DNA of 62,000 bases from the NCBI GenBank assembly GCA_009760855.2, contig WPIO01000006.1, positions 757,501 to 819,500 of the forward strand. The letters are read 5' to 3'. Below are positions 34,945 to 44,775 of this stretch, piece after piece. Source of the DNA: Cristatella mucedo. Taxonomy: Eukaryota > Bryozoa > Phylactolaemata > Cristatellidae. The first letter of the stretch is position 1, and the number at the start of each line of letters is the position of its first letter. Both the position numbers and the translations under genes were made by a program. Under the pieces are notes generated by a model. The model did not search any database. It was not told the DNA's origin and worked only from the letters and a program-made list of their open reading frames with translations.

Positions 34945-35510
34945 AAATAATGTAGCTACACAAAGCCACAATTGCTATGTAGGTATTACTCAGGAAAGTT
35001 TTCTATAGCTCAAATATATTTTAAATTATATTATATTTTACTATTCAAATTAAATTATATTATATTTTACCACTCAAAGCCTAAGCGGCTTTCTGAAAGC
35101 ATTCGATAGCCAACAGAAATCATCTCACGCAACAACAAAAAAGGGAAAAGCACAGATAAGACAGAAAGGCAGTCGAAGTAGTGAGTAGCGTAGCATGGAA
35201 GTAGCAGCTCAGGACCACTGGAAAGCACGTGCCATAGTCGGCAGCACGAGAGCAGTTGTCTTTGCGTAAGAATCGTGGAAGCGAGTTCCACAGTTTAGGA
35301 CCTGGAGAGCTAAAGCTTCTGTCGCCAACGGTCTTTAAGCGGAGGAATAAGACAGCTGATTTATTGTCCATATAGGATATGGTGGCAAGTGGAGGTTAGA
35401 ACTGGTGTAGCAGTTTAGCTCGGTATGCAAGAGTCAAACGGTGGCAGCTCTTGCGGGTCAGCGTAAGAAATTTGCTCTGTTTCCTCTGATCAGCCTGCAG
35501 CTAACGATAA
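34945..35510 (-). mobile_element. second LINE family, C-terminal end
   Basis: Minus-strand frame with MDNKSAVLFLRLKTVGDRSF, then SSPGPKLWNSLPRFLR, the usual last conserved block of CR1-type reverse transcriptases. The 3' block with CACAAAGCCACAATTGCTATG sits at 34,955-35,000. The copies at 36,080 and 53,505 share the same protein end. Confidence 0.75.
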
Positions 35511-35514
35511 GATA

Positions 35515-35905
35515 TTCGATTCATTTGCAAAAAAAAACGACCAATATCCCACAACTATGTAAGATATTATGGTGAGGAAGATTCTTCTGAATGTCATTAC
35601 TTCTAAAAAACAGTACAATTTTTATGAAACTGGGATGACTTTCTGGAAAAATGTTCCTGCATAACAGCATGAAAAAGAGTGCAATTATAAAAAAGTACAG
35701 TATAAGTGTCAAGAAGTCAGCCGCATGGCTTGTTGCGTTGCACATTGAATACCGTACGAGTTAGTTATTTTACCGTGAAGGTAGTTCAGATAATACGCGG
35801 ACAGAACATTAACGCCATCAATGCAAAACAGCGATTTCTATAAAAAGCACTAGCCATTATGTATTTCCATCCGTCACTTTCCGAAGATATGAAATATTAA
35901 GAGTA
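35515..35905. other. no gene seen
   Basis: AT-rich; a hydrophobic minus-strand frame at 35,521-35,745 is probably a composition effect. Confidence 0.35.
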
Positions 35906-35909
35906 TGAG

Positions 35910-37345
35910 ACGCCGGAGAGTTTCCCACAGCGCACTCCAAGCCTAAGCGGGCTTTCTCGCGCATATGTAAGTCAAAAGATTTCATCTCACGAATGCGATA
36001 TGATGTAATGCATCTCCGCCTGTGACTCCACAAAGCCACACAGACCAAGTGGTTATTACGCTGGTGGGTTTTCTATAGCAAGCTCAAAGCCTAAGCAGCA
36101 TTCGGTCGCTTACGGTGGCCAAAATACTTCATATCATGAAATAAAGAAAAGTGAGAAGCATGGCTGGATCTGGAGGGCAGTCAAAGAAGTGAGTAGCATG
36201 GAAGTAGCAGCTCACGACGGCTGCGAAGTGTGTGCCAGGAATATATGTCGTTGCGTCAGAACTGCGTGAGTGAGCTCAACAGCCTAGAACCCGGAGAGCA
36301 AAAGCTTCTGTCGCCAACGGTCTTTAAGCGAAGGAATGGAACGGCTAATTTATCGTCCGTCAGTAAAAGACCCGCGGGCACGACGCGGCTGAAACCTTTG
36401 CCTCAGCTCAACTAGGTACGAAGGAGCCAAGCAGTAGCGGGCCTTAATGGTCAGCGTACGAGCTCTGCTCTGGCATTCGTTGCTCAGCCAACAGCCACCA
36501 AAGCTCTCTCAGCAAAGGAGACACATGATCAAACCTCTGGGATTTGCAAACTACCCTCGTATTCATCGTGAGCTGCAGCGGCCAAGTAGCCTTTTTTGGT
36601 CACCCAGCCTAAAAAGGGAATTGCGATAGCCTGGCCTAGACAGAACCAGGGAGCCAGTTAAACTGCCAGAAACCCACCGTGGCTGATTGTTACTAATCTT
36701 AGACAGGCGTATTGGGCGTGATGGCTAGCTGGGAGGCAGTCTTATCAAAGCTGTCGTGAAAGAATGCACCTACATTCTGAGCACATGGGGACATCGTACG
36801 AAAGCATCACCTTTTAGAAGTGGAAGCCTCCTAGTCCAGCCACACACTTAGGGTGTTCTCTGAGTAGTATTTCGGTTTTATTCACGTTATTTTTGAGAAA
36901 ACAGGCCGCCAACCAGGCTCAGATATCTACAAAGCAAGCACTCAATTTATCAGCCACTTGGGCAGATTCTGACGATTTAAACGACAAAACGGCTGAGGAT
37001 CATTAGCATAGAAGTGTTATCCCATGGCCCAGAATCGTTGTAATAGCCAACCACGAGGGCCAGAATCGCTTTTCCGAGATGCTCGGTATAAATGGAGAAC
37101 CGTTGAGGACCGAGACCGTATAACCTACGAAACTCCGCTCGCTACTTTTCTTGTGGATGAGCCGTGACCACAACACGACACGGATGGATCGTGTCAGAAC
37201 AAGCACGATTTGAACGACACCAGCACATCGCCTGCCAGTCTGATCATTGTTCTTAATCGTTCAAGTAGCAAGCACTCGGTGATCGATAGCGTAGAACGCA
37301 GCTGCTAGATCAAAAGGGGCATTCCTCTCACTGCTCATTAGAGTT
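35910..37345 (-). mobile_element. second LINE family, longer decayed copy
   Basis: Minus strand from the 3' end (about 36,000, GATGTAATGCATCTCCGCCTGTGACTCCACAAAGCC) through the VGDRSF-like region at 36,300. It continues to sequence over the YADD region (about 36,990-37,020, GAGGATCATTAGCATAGAAGTG) and the upstream GVPQGS region (about 37,090). A small fragment of another copy precedes it at 35,920-36,000. Frames broken. Confidence 0.65.
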
Positions 37346-37349
37346 TTAT

Positions 37350-38045
37350 TGGGCACACGATTGAGCCTTGAGTTTCATCAAGTCGCTTGAATCCCGACAG
37401 TAGTTTCTTTGGAAACTTATTATTTTTATGGTATTATGCAAGCTGTATAGTGACAATTCTTTTGAGCATCATTAACAAACAGGAACAAGGGAAACTGGAG
37501 CTCGCTAGCACCGGCGATTCCAATGAAATAGATATATTCAGAAGAGAGGCTGATTCAGGCGGACAGTCATAGACACAATTAACTTGGAAAAAACCAGAGT
37601 AAGTACGCGCCTATAGAATGACTCGAATGGACATATCGATCGGAGATTTATGAGTGTTGCCTTTAATTTTTAGGTCAAATTTTTGTACGCGGATTTAATC
37701 TGCAGTAGATTATACCTTCTGTTGAAATTGTACTGCTGTATGTGACTTAAAATTTAGTATGCAATAACTATTCAGTTAAGTAATAGGCAGAGTAAAATCA
37801 CCATCGCAGATGTAACGTTTGTCAAAGAAAATGCAGCTGATTTATTCACATATAAAAACTGGTATGACTTTAGTTTTGGTTATAGAGTCCAACCTAAATG
37901 ACAGCGCGAACTATCGATTACCTTTTTCACTCTAGCAGTATCTTTTGGCGTTTATAGCAGTACATTTGTTAAAAGTCATTCTGAAATTCAGAAATATCTA
38001 TCCTTTTGCAGTATCAGTAACTCTACCGGCGAGATTAAATCTGCA
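37350..38045. other. no gene seen
   Basis: AT-rich unique sequence; no recognisable frame. Confidence 0.4.
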
Positions 38046-38049
38046 GTTT

Positions 38050-38770
38050 TAAATTATGCGCGGTATTACGACACTAGCTGACATGGTAGACGTGTTTGCA
38101 CCTCTGACTAAGCACACCGTGAGCCCTTGCCCAGACGGCATATGGCTTACCGCAGGCATTAAACTAGCTAGGTCTACTAAGCCCAAGCATAAAAAAGCAT
38201 ACACAAGATCTGGACTGACTGTCCATCGACAGGCATACTAGGACTACTGAAGATTATACCAATCGATTCTAGCTAAGGCCATGTGTTGCTTCTATAAAAA
38301 ATGGTTAAAGCACAGATGCACTATCAAAAAAAACTTATGTCTACGATCAACCGTCTCCTTAACTGCTATCAGGTTATCTCCATAACTAGCGATCCCTGTG
38401 ATGGTGTAGCTGATCACTTTTATAGCTTTTTTGTCGATAAGATATACAAGATCAGGGAGTCCATCCCTATGCTGTCAGCATCTCGGGCAGAACTCGTGTT
38501 ATTCAGTGGCAGCAGCGATAGTAAAATCTTGTTATTTTATTGAAGGAATTAATTCAAGGTCTTGACTTGAAATCTTGCTTGACCAACCTGTTTGCTGCGG
38601 TCTGCCAGCATCTTAAGTGTAGACGAGGCTGCTCTATTTATCCGATGCATCTTTTTTCTCTGAAAATGGAATTTCTGAAGGTAAAAATAAGACTGATGCA
38701 CATTTACTCATGCATGTACATTCATAGCTGCTGCGGTCTTTTTCTCACCAAAATGTTGTGACGTATGATG
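38050..38770 (+). mobile_element. CR1/L2-type LINE, linker between endonuclease and reverse transcriptase
   Basis: Successive frames read TLADMVDVFAPLTKHTVSPC, KKAYTRSGLTVHRQAY, KKLMSTINRLLNCYQVIS and VADHFYSFFVDKIYKIRESI. This is the characteristic linker of CR1/L2 LINEs (Pro-rich acidic start, Arg/Lys-rich helix, then FxxFFxxKIxxIR). It is followed by a KSCLTN-type start of the RT domain at about 38,570. Truncated at both ends and frameshifted. Confidence 0.7.
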
Positions 38771-38774
38771 ACGT

Positions 38775-39185
38775 AGTGACCCAAGTCTGAGGGTAATCAC
38801 TCCAAAATATACGCAGAAGTCTGCCGTGTAAGCCAAGCTTAAACTACACTGAATGTGCACAGGTAAGCAGGAATAGCACACTGGAACAAAACAGAGACAA
38901 GTTCACAGGGGCGGCGGAAAAGCTGACCGGAACAAATAGATCTTACTCGAGACTAGATCGATGCCAGGTCTTTGCTGGTAGTGACCGTATCAGAAAAGAA
39001 TTTAAGACTTTCGGTACACACGAGTCGAAGGCTTGATCACTAAAATACTACAATTTAGTAGGATGAGACGGCGAGATGGCTAGATGCTGAGCAGGAGCCG
39101 GAGGTTCGAGGGCACTAATAGAAATGCTAGGCGGCCAGAAAGGAAGCCAGGTGCAAGTAAGTGAAGTGACCTTTAAGTGGTGAGC
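38775..39185. other. no gene seen
   Basis: A region resembling diverged LINE UTR words (GACACACGAGTCGAAGGCTTGATC), otherwise unassigned. Confidence 0.3.
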
Positions 39186-39189
39186 CGTG

Positions 39190-39350
39190 ATTGCACTGGT
39201 GAGCCATGATGGCACACTACGTAAGGTGGTTGCTTTTCATGACCTCGGTCCCGAGGTCGTGCGTTCGAATCCTGCAGCCGGCGATCCTTTATTGTCGCTG
39301 CAAGTGGTGATAACCGTAAAGACTCTTCTGACGCTATACAAAGAGGCTGT
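39190..39350 (+). mobile_element. tRNA-derived SINE, second family
   Basis: B-box-like GTGCGTTCGAATCCTGC and the body GTCGCTGCAAGTGGTGATAACCGTAAAGACTCTTCTGACGCTATACAAAGAGGCTG, matching 21,790-21,905. It ends against a minus-strand LINE fragment. Confidence 0.7.
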
Positions 39351-39354
39351 TAAA

Positions 39355-39545
39355 TCAGCTAAGATTAATATAAGTCAGACGGAGGATCGTGAAATCGATT
39401 CAATGGTTGATAATCAGCCAGTGAAGCTTAAACAGAAGTGGTGCGATGTAACAGCTTCGATGATGACGAATCAAACAAGCTGCCGAGATTTGCAACAATC
39501 GCAGACTACCGAGGGAACCGTCAGGGAGTTCTGAATAAATCGTAT
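39355..39545 (-). mobile_element. LINE fragment (thumb region)
   Basis: Minus-strand frame with LPDGSLGSLRLLQISAACLI and HHRSCYIAPLLFKLHWL. It is homologous in layout to [20 protein letters not shown] and ITPLLADLHWLPV of the other copies. Confidence 0.65.
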
Positions 39546-40109
39546 TGCAGTAGTCCGCACCCATATTGCAAGTATCCGAACTCCTCTGGCTATCGTACTC
39601 ATTCACAAGCAAGCCCTGATTTTTCTCACACATATTGTCTCTGGTTAGGATGACCGTTCCGAAGAGACCTGGCAGCATCTCGCGGAACGCGATATTTTGC
39701 TGCTAAACGCTCGACGTTGGCTGGCCTGCCGCCAGCCGCTGCCGCCGTAGATGAGATCCCTCCGACTCCTAATATTGAGGGATGGGCTCAATTTATTTCT
39801 CATTTATCACCGATTAAAGTCCCGCACCAATCCTCAGCACGATAAACTTTCGTAAGGGGGGATTATCTATGGGCTCTACCTTCTTCAGCTGCACTATCTC
39901 ATTCTTTGACTGCTCTCAGCACGCGTGTACTCCGAAAACTAATGCGACCCGCAAAAAGAGTCCATCTACCAACTTACTGCCGGGTGCCCTCGTCCATTGG
40001 AAATAGCTCACCTCACTTATGCGCTGGTCTGCTCGGGCCCGTGTGGCGCCACTTCATCTTCCTTTCACACGCCACCTCGACTCTTTCTTCAGAAAACACC
40101 GTCAGCTCA

Positions 40110-40418
40110 GCATGAATAGCAGTATTTAGGGGCACTAACCGTGCACGGACATCCAACGAAGAGTAACTCTTCAGTAATTCTTTCAGGGGTACCACACTTG
40201 CAAAGTCTGAGACCATCCTTCAGCTCCCCCTCAGCATTGAGCCCGTCCTTTAACAGACCGAATTTCACAAATGAAGTCTCGCCGTCATGCATAAGGCTTT
40301 TGTGAAGCCACCACTTCCGACATTTTTCCTCCCGTGGAACCATTCTGATTATCTCGCTTTCCTCGTATTCTATGTCACATGCTTCTACTCCCAGTTTCTT
40401 TAGGACCGTTAGAAGCAC
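40110..40418 (-). pseudogene. possible retroelement C-terminal fragment
   Basis: The minus-strand frame ends with GLRLCKCGTPERITEELLFV and a further Cys pair. A CxCG-x-PE-x-xT-x-xLL-Cys pattern is common at the C terminus of some LINEs. Weak; no other domain. Confidence 0.3.
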
Positions 40419-40639
40419 TTGATTGTGTCTCTACTTGCACATGCCTAATGACTCCTTGCATTCTAGCCTGATATCATGAGATCCAACGATGCATAATATT
40501 TTGCACACCAGCCATCTTTAGGGAGTTATAGCCCTACCAAAACTACACGATTTTGAAAGCTGATTATATGTGACCCAATTTATGAAGGCCGGCTGGGGTG
40601 ATTGCATGCAAGTTCGGTCCATGCGATCTTGAAAAATGG

Positions 40640-40782
40640 TAGAATGATGAAAAATATCATGATTATCTTAGAAGGCTTAAAACTGCCGCAATTGAGAAAT
40701 CTGGTGGTTTGAAACCTAGACACCCAAAAACGCGTGAAGATTTTGAAGAATTTGTTTCTTATCTTAATGATCGAAATTAAGT
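40640..40782 (+). pseudogene. unrecognised coding-like fragment abutting a LINE
   Basis: One plus-strand frame reads KYHDYLRRLKTAAIEKSGGL followed by KPRHPKTREDFEEFVSYLND. It is charged and helical, unlike random sequence. It runs directly into the LINE endonuclease fragment at 40,785. It could be the upstream ORF or N-terminal part of the LINE, or part of another element. Not identified. Confidence 0.35.
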
Positions 40783-40784
40783 AA

Positions 40785-41970
40785 TAAACGACCTTATTTC
40801 TGAAAATGGTATCGACCTGCTCGCCCTAACTGAAACTTGGCTGAAATCGATAAACTGCCCGACAATTAAAGACGCTACTCCATCTGGTTTCACGTTCTTT
40901 CACACCCCTAGATCAATCAAAACTGGAGGTGGAGTTGCTATGATCGTGCGCTCGAAATTCAACTTCAAGCCATTTGCGGTACCCTCGAAGCAGTCTTTTG
41001 AATCAATTGTCCTAACTTACTAGTTATGGGCAAACCTAGTGTTATTCAGAAATTGGAAAGGCTGACTTTCAAAATTGGCTCTGCCAGCATATCTCCAGTT
41101 GCATCAGCTCGAAATCTAGGCGTCATATTCCAAAGCGACCTCTCGTTAGACGACCACATCAGCTCCACAGTCAAATCAGCCTATTTTCAGCTTCATAACA
41201 TTGCTAAAATTAGGGCTTGTTTAGATAAGGATACCACGTCCAAGTTGGTCCATGCATTCGTGACATCTCGTCTCGACTTCTGCAACTCACTGCTTACTGG
41301 CCTACCAGCATGTGCGATCAGGCGATTGCAGCTGGTGCAAAACTCTGCAGCTAGGCTTGTCTGTCGTGAGCGTCGCAGTTGCCACATTACTCCACTTCTC
41401 GCCGACCTGCACTGGTTACCGGTCAAGCAACGGATTGACTTCAAGGTTTTGTCGCTCACTTTTAGGTCCCTTCATTCTATGGCTCCAGCCTATCTTTCAG
41501 ATATACTACCCCATCAGGCAAAGCATCGTACCACTCGCTTTTCGGAATCCAACAGTCTACAAATACCTCGTACAAACCTTAAATCCTTTGGAGACGGTGC
41601 ATTTAGCTCGTATGCTGCCACAGCCTGGAACTCCCTCCCGACCTGCATCAGAACATCCCCTGACCTGACCACATTTAAAAGAAACTTAAAAACATACCTA
41701 TTTAGGACAGCGTTTAGTGGGTCCTTGTGATTCGTCCTCGATGTGCTTATGCGTGCTGACACTGTTCATGCTGCCACTAACCACATTTGCATGCTGACCC
41801 AGTGCATGTAACCCCTAACCATGTTATTCATTTTGTTTGTTTTTTAAGCATGATTTTACTTACTATTCTATTGCGTATCACTTTGCAGCAAATGTAAAGC
41901 GCCTAGAAAGAGATTAAGTTCTCTGGGGGCGCTTTATCAAGTGCAATATTATTATTATTATTATTATTAA
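40785..41970 (+). mobile_element. CR1/L2-type LINE with internal deletion, complete 3' end
   Basis: First an AP-endonuclease fragment (NGIDLLALTETWLKS; SIKTGGGVAMIVRSKFNF), breaking off at about 41,020. The sequence then jumps to the RT thumb, GKPSVIQKLERLTFKIGSAS, skipping the whole catalytic RT core. The 234-codon frame from 41,026 is intact to its stop at 41,730 (ending LKTYLFRTAFSGSL). The 3' UTR, hairpin (41,896-41,936, AAAGCGCC ... GGCGCTTT) and (ATT)n at 41,945-41,969 are complete. The tail directly borders the viral block. Confidence 0.85.
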
Positions 41971-41974
41971 AAAG

Positions 41975-42458
41975 TTAGTTCTGTTTTGATTAATTTCATA
42001 GATTCACCAGATAATGAAGAAGATCCTTATCTAGGGTGGGTTTTAAAAACTTTCAAGTTATATATATAGTTATATATAGTAAATGACAGATTGTAGAAAA
42101 AATTGTTGTACAAAGATACGATGAAACCATTCAATACAACGCTAAAGTCAGAGCATGTCTGACAAATCTAAGAAGTTATAAATTTAGTGATAGCATTAGG
42201 ATTAACAGTTTCTACTACTTATATTCAATCATTTCCAGATATCACTCGTACTGTTTCTTTCTTTTCAGCACTAACTGCAATGCTAGCAGCAAGTGATGGT
42301 GTTTTAGTTGGAATAGATAAAAGAAAAAGATTTACTCTTGATTCTAACTCAAAATTTATTTCAAAGATAACACATAATTTATCTGATGAAGTAATTCAAA
42401 AGAAGAGCTTGAAGATATTGTAGCAGAACGTTTACAAAGAGAAACTACTCCTGTTTAA
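41975..42458 (+). pseudogene. viral ORF, small membrane-like protein (5'-truncated)
   Basis: The left-most viral frame starts against the LINE tail, so its N terminus is lost. One frame reads FIDSPDNEEDPYLGWVLKTF, and a later one carries a hydrophobic stretch, TRTVSFFSALTAMLAASDGV, followed by a charged C terminus. The stop at 42,456-42,458 overlaps the integrase stop on the other strand by 14 bp. Frame changes at about 42,185 and 42,405 show decay. One or two membrane segments are possible. Function unknown. Confidence 0.5.
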
Positions 42459-43344
42459 TCACTGGTAGTTCTTCTCTAAGAAACTCCTTTTAACATCATC
42501 TACGAAATAATAGAATGGTTGTTCTTTCAATACCATTATTCTAACAATAGCATGTTTTGTCAAACTTCATATAGGATTAGTAGCTCTTCTTCTCTTTTCA
42601 TTTTCTCCTTCACCTGGTTCTAGTAAATATCTAACAGTTGTTCCAAGTTTTAATAATTTTTCCTGTTCTCCTACTTTTCTGGGATATTTTGATATCTTTA
42701 GTTTTACTGCTTCTTTTTTATTGCTTTAGCAGGTTCTTCACCAATTGTTTTTGTAATGTTATTGTTTAGGTAGTCAATAATCTTTGGTAAATTATAAATC
42801 CACTCTTTATTTCTAATGTAATCTCCTTTATGAATACTATCTAATTCCCTTTTATACTGCGCAATAAAGGCTCTTTCTGCTACTGCTCTATTCATTATTT
42901 CAACAAGTGCAACACTCTTTTTTACTAGTAGCTTCTATAACCTGCGTTTCATGTTTTTTCATTTCTTTAATGAACTCTCCTTTAAACGCAGATCCAGGAT
43001 CTACTGTTATCTTCTTTGGCCACTTCAATGAACCTTTTGTATAAATATCTATTATAGCTTGTGTGACTTCTTCGAAGACTTTGTTTTAAGTGGTCTTGAA
43101 TTTTTATATCTGCTAGCAACATCATTAACACTCAAAGCATATTTTATATCCAGAATCATTTGGCATACACAAAATGTCTGCTATCTTTACTTTCAAAACT
43201 TTCAAACTTTCAAAACTTTCATTGGATTCAACTATATCAAAGAAACCCTTTGGAATTATTTTTTGCCTGGTTTGAATATTTTGCTTAAATCCGAATCTGG
43301 ATTGAATTTCCCCTCCTTTTTTCTTTTAGAGTTAAAAGTGACAT
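42445..43344 (-). pseudogene. int: retrovirus-like (DDE) integrase of the viral element
   Basis: Would integrate the viral DNA into the host genome. The catalytic triad is visible: Asp at 43,176-43,178 (in KIADIL), Asp at 42,999-43,001 (VDPGSAFKGEF) and Glu at 42,899-42,901 (VEIMNR). The D-D spacing is about 59 codons and D-E about 34, as in DDE(35) integrases. The C-terminal SH3-like part shows RRAT and FLREELPVI, typical of Polinton-type integrases. No H2C2 zinc finger is visible in the short N terminus. Length about 300 codons. Broken by several frameshifts and a stop. It starts at 43,344 in a start-embedded promoter shared with the divergent gene at 43,354. Confidence 0.85.
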
Positions 43345-43356
43345 TCTATAGAAATG
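43342..43356. promoter_or_regulatory. bidirectional start-embedded promoter, palindromic
   Basis: CATTCTATAGAAATG: a near-palindromic TTCTATAGAA core flanked by the integrase ATG on the minus strand (43,344-43,342) and the ATG of the zinc-binding-like gene on the plus strand (43,354-43,356). Only 9 bp separate the two start codons. The same TATAGAAATG word starts other genes of this element. Confidence 0.65.
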
Positions 43357-43569
43357 GAGTTTTTTGTAATACTTGTTCTAAGTCGTTTAGCAAACTTGAA
43401 TACTTAGAGTCAGGCCATCCAATTTGTAAAAAAGATTAAACGAAGACCTAATTTAAAATATGAGATGCGTTGTGATATCTGTGATTTAGATAGTTCTGAA
43501 ACAGAATTCAATTGCGGTATTCACAGAAATAATAAGATAATAATTTGTGCAGAATTATTATGCAACTAA
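43354..43569 (+). pseudogene. viral small Cys/His protein (zinc-binding-like)
   Basis: After the ATG at 43,354 the frame is lost by one base in a T run. The following frame reads VFCNTCSKSFSKLEYLESGH and PIC. After a second shift near 43,440 it continues YEMRCDICDLDSSETEFNCG and IHRN. Two CxxC pairs with later His/Cys suggest a zinc ribbon or finger of about 70 residues. Natural stop at 43,567. It may be regulatory, but nothing shows this directly. Confidence 0.5.
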
Positions 43570-43868
43570 TAAATACTCTAAACAGAGGCCAACAAAGATA
43601 TACTGTCTTGCAAAGAAACACTTTAAAAAAAGGTGTTCTGAATTGTTCTGAATTCATTGCTGTTTAGAACATTAATCAATACTACATACCCAAATTATTT
43701 CCATTAGTCAAAGATAAGCCCAAAGCAACTAAATTAAAAGAATTAATTGTCTTACTAGTTCATTTATACTTCTCAGGTACTTATGTAACTAACCAATAGA
43801 TTTAACTTCAAGTTTCCTAAGTTGTCAACATAATAAGAGTCAATTGGTAATCTATTGAAATAGGCATA
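43570..43868. other. viral intergenic or decayed coding sequence
   Basis: AT-rich. A plus-strand segment (PLVKDKPKATKLKELIVLLV, about 43,700) and a minus-strand extension of the fibre gene (ending about 43,790) are possible, but neither can be assigned. Confidence 0.3.
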
Positions 43869-44685
43869 CTATTTTAAATCTGTTCCTGTTGATGAAATGT
43901 TTACAGCACGTATTTCTCCAGATAAAACAGAAGTATCAGTATTTGGTCTAAGAAAAACACAGTTAGACAAACCAACAACCATTGCACTTAGTATTATTAG
44001 TGGAGGAGCATTCTCATTTTGCCAAGAGTAAGCAACAGAAGTATTAATAATGTAATTCATCGATCTAGGATTAAATGATACTGTAATTACTTCTGTTATT
44101 TTTTCAGTTGTTTTATCAACATAAGATTTAGTAGCCGCATCAGAACAATCAACAGGATCGGCAACATTGATTATAGAATAAATATTCATATTTAAGTTTG
44201 TAGTTGCAGGAGAGTTTTTTAATAATTTATCTCGTTTCAATCCACCATAAGTAACACAAAAATTATCAGGAAGAGCTGTTGGAGTAGTAGAACTAGAATT
44301 CAAATAGGTAGAAGTAATAGCAAATCCATTCATATTTAGATCTCCAGTCATTGTATCACCAACTTTTTTTAACATAATTGGATAATTGACCAACATTAAC
44401 AGCATATGTTTGATTTACTCCAGGAGCAAGATTTGTAACGGGTCTGTTCTAAATAGTAATAGAAGTACCTCCATTTACAATAAAATTAGAGTCAGCATAT
44501 GATTTTGTTATAGCATCACCATCATTAACAGAATCATGCATGTTAATAATTCTGTTTCCATTTGCATCAATATTTTATAATCTATAACCATCCAGGCACC
44601 GAATAAACTTCTGAACCACCAATATTCAAAGATATTAGTTTTTTCCATCATCCAAACTTTGTACAAAATCAAATTTTTTCATCAT
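43869..44685 (-). pseudogene. tail-fibre-like viral protein 1
   Basis: An attachment-type protein by analogy. The frame has two phage-fibre repeat signatures: KVGDTMTGDLNMNGFAIT, and a following INVADPVDCSDAATKSYVDK. A further repeat unit (INMHDSVNDGDAITKSYADS) lies in the 5' part, interrupted by stops. These GD-TM-TG-DLNMNG / DAATKxYVD units are known from trimeric phage tail fibres. The C-terminal ~80 residues (PPLIILSAMVVGLSNCVFLR) are beta-rich and unfamiliar. The last 178 codons are open. It lies directly downstream of the capsid gene on the same strand. Confidence 0.65.
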
Positions 44686-44775
44686 ATTTCTGGTTTAAAA
44701 TTTTTTAAATGTCAGTTCCATCATAAACAAATGTTCCTTTACTGCAAGCAAATGATGAACCGTTACCATTTGAAG

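Noticed and set aside
43059-43439. Plus-strand 126-codon hydrophobic protein
   Set aside because: Its first two thirds are antisense to the integrase catalytic core; only the last part, after 43,354, is a separate gene.
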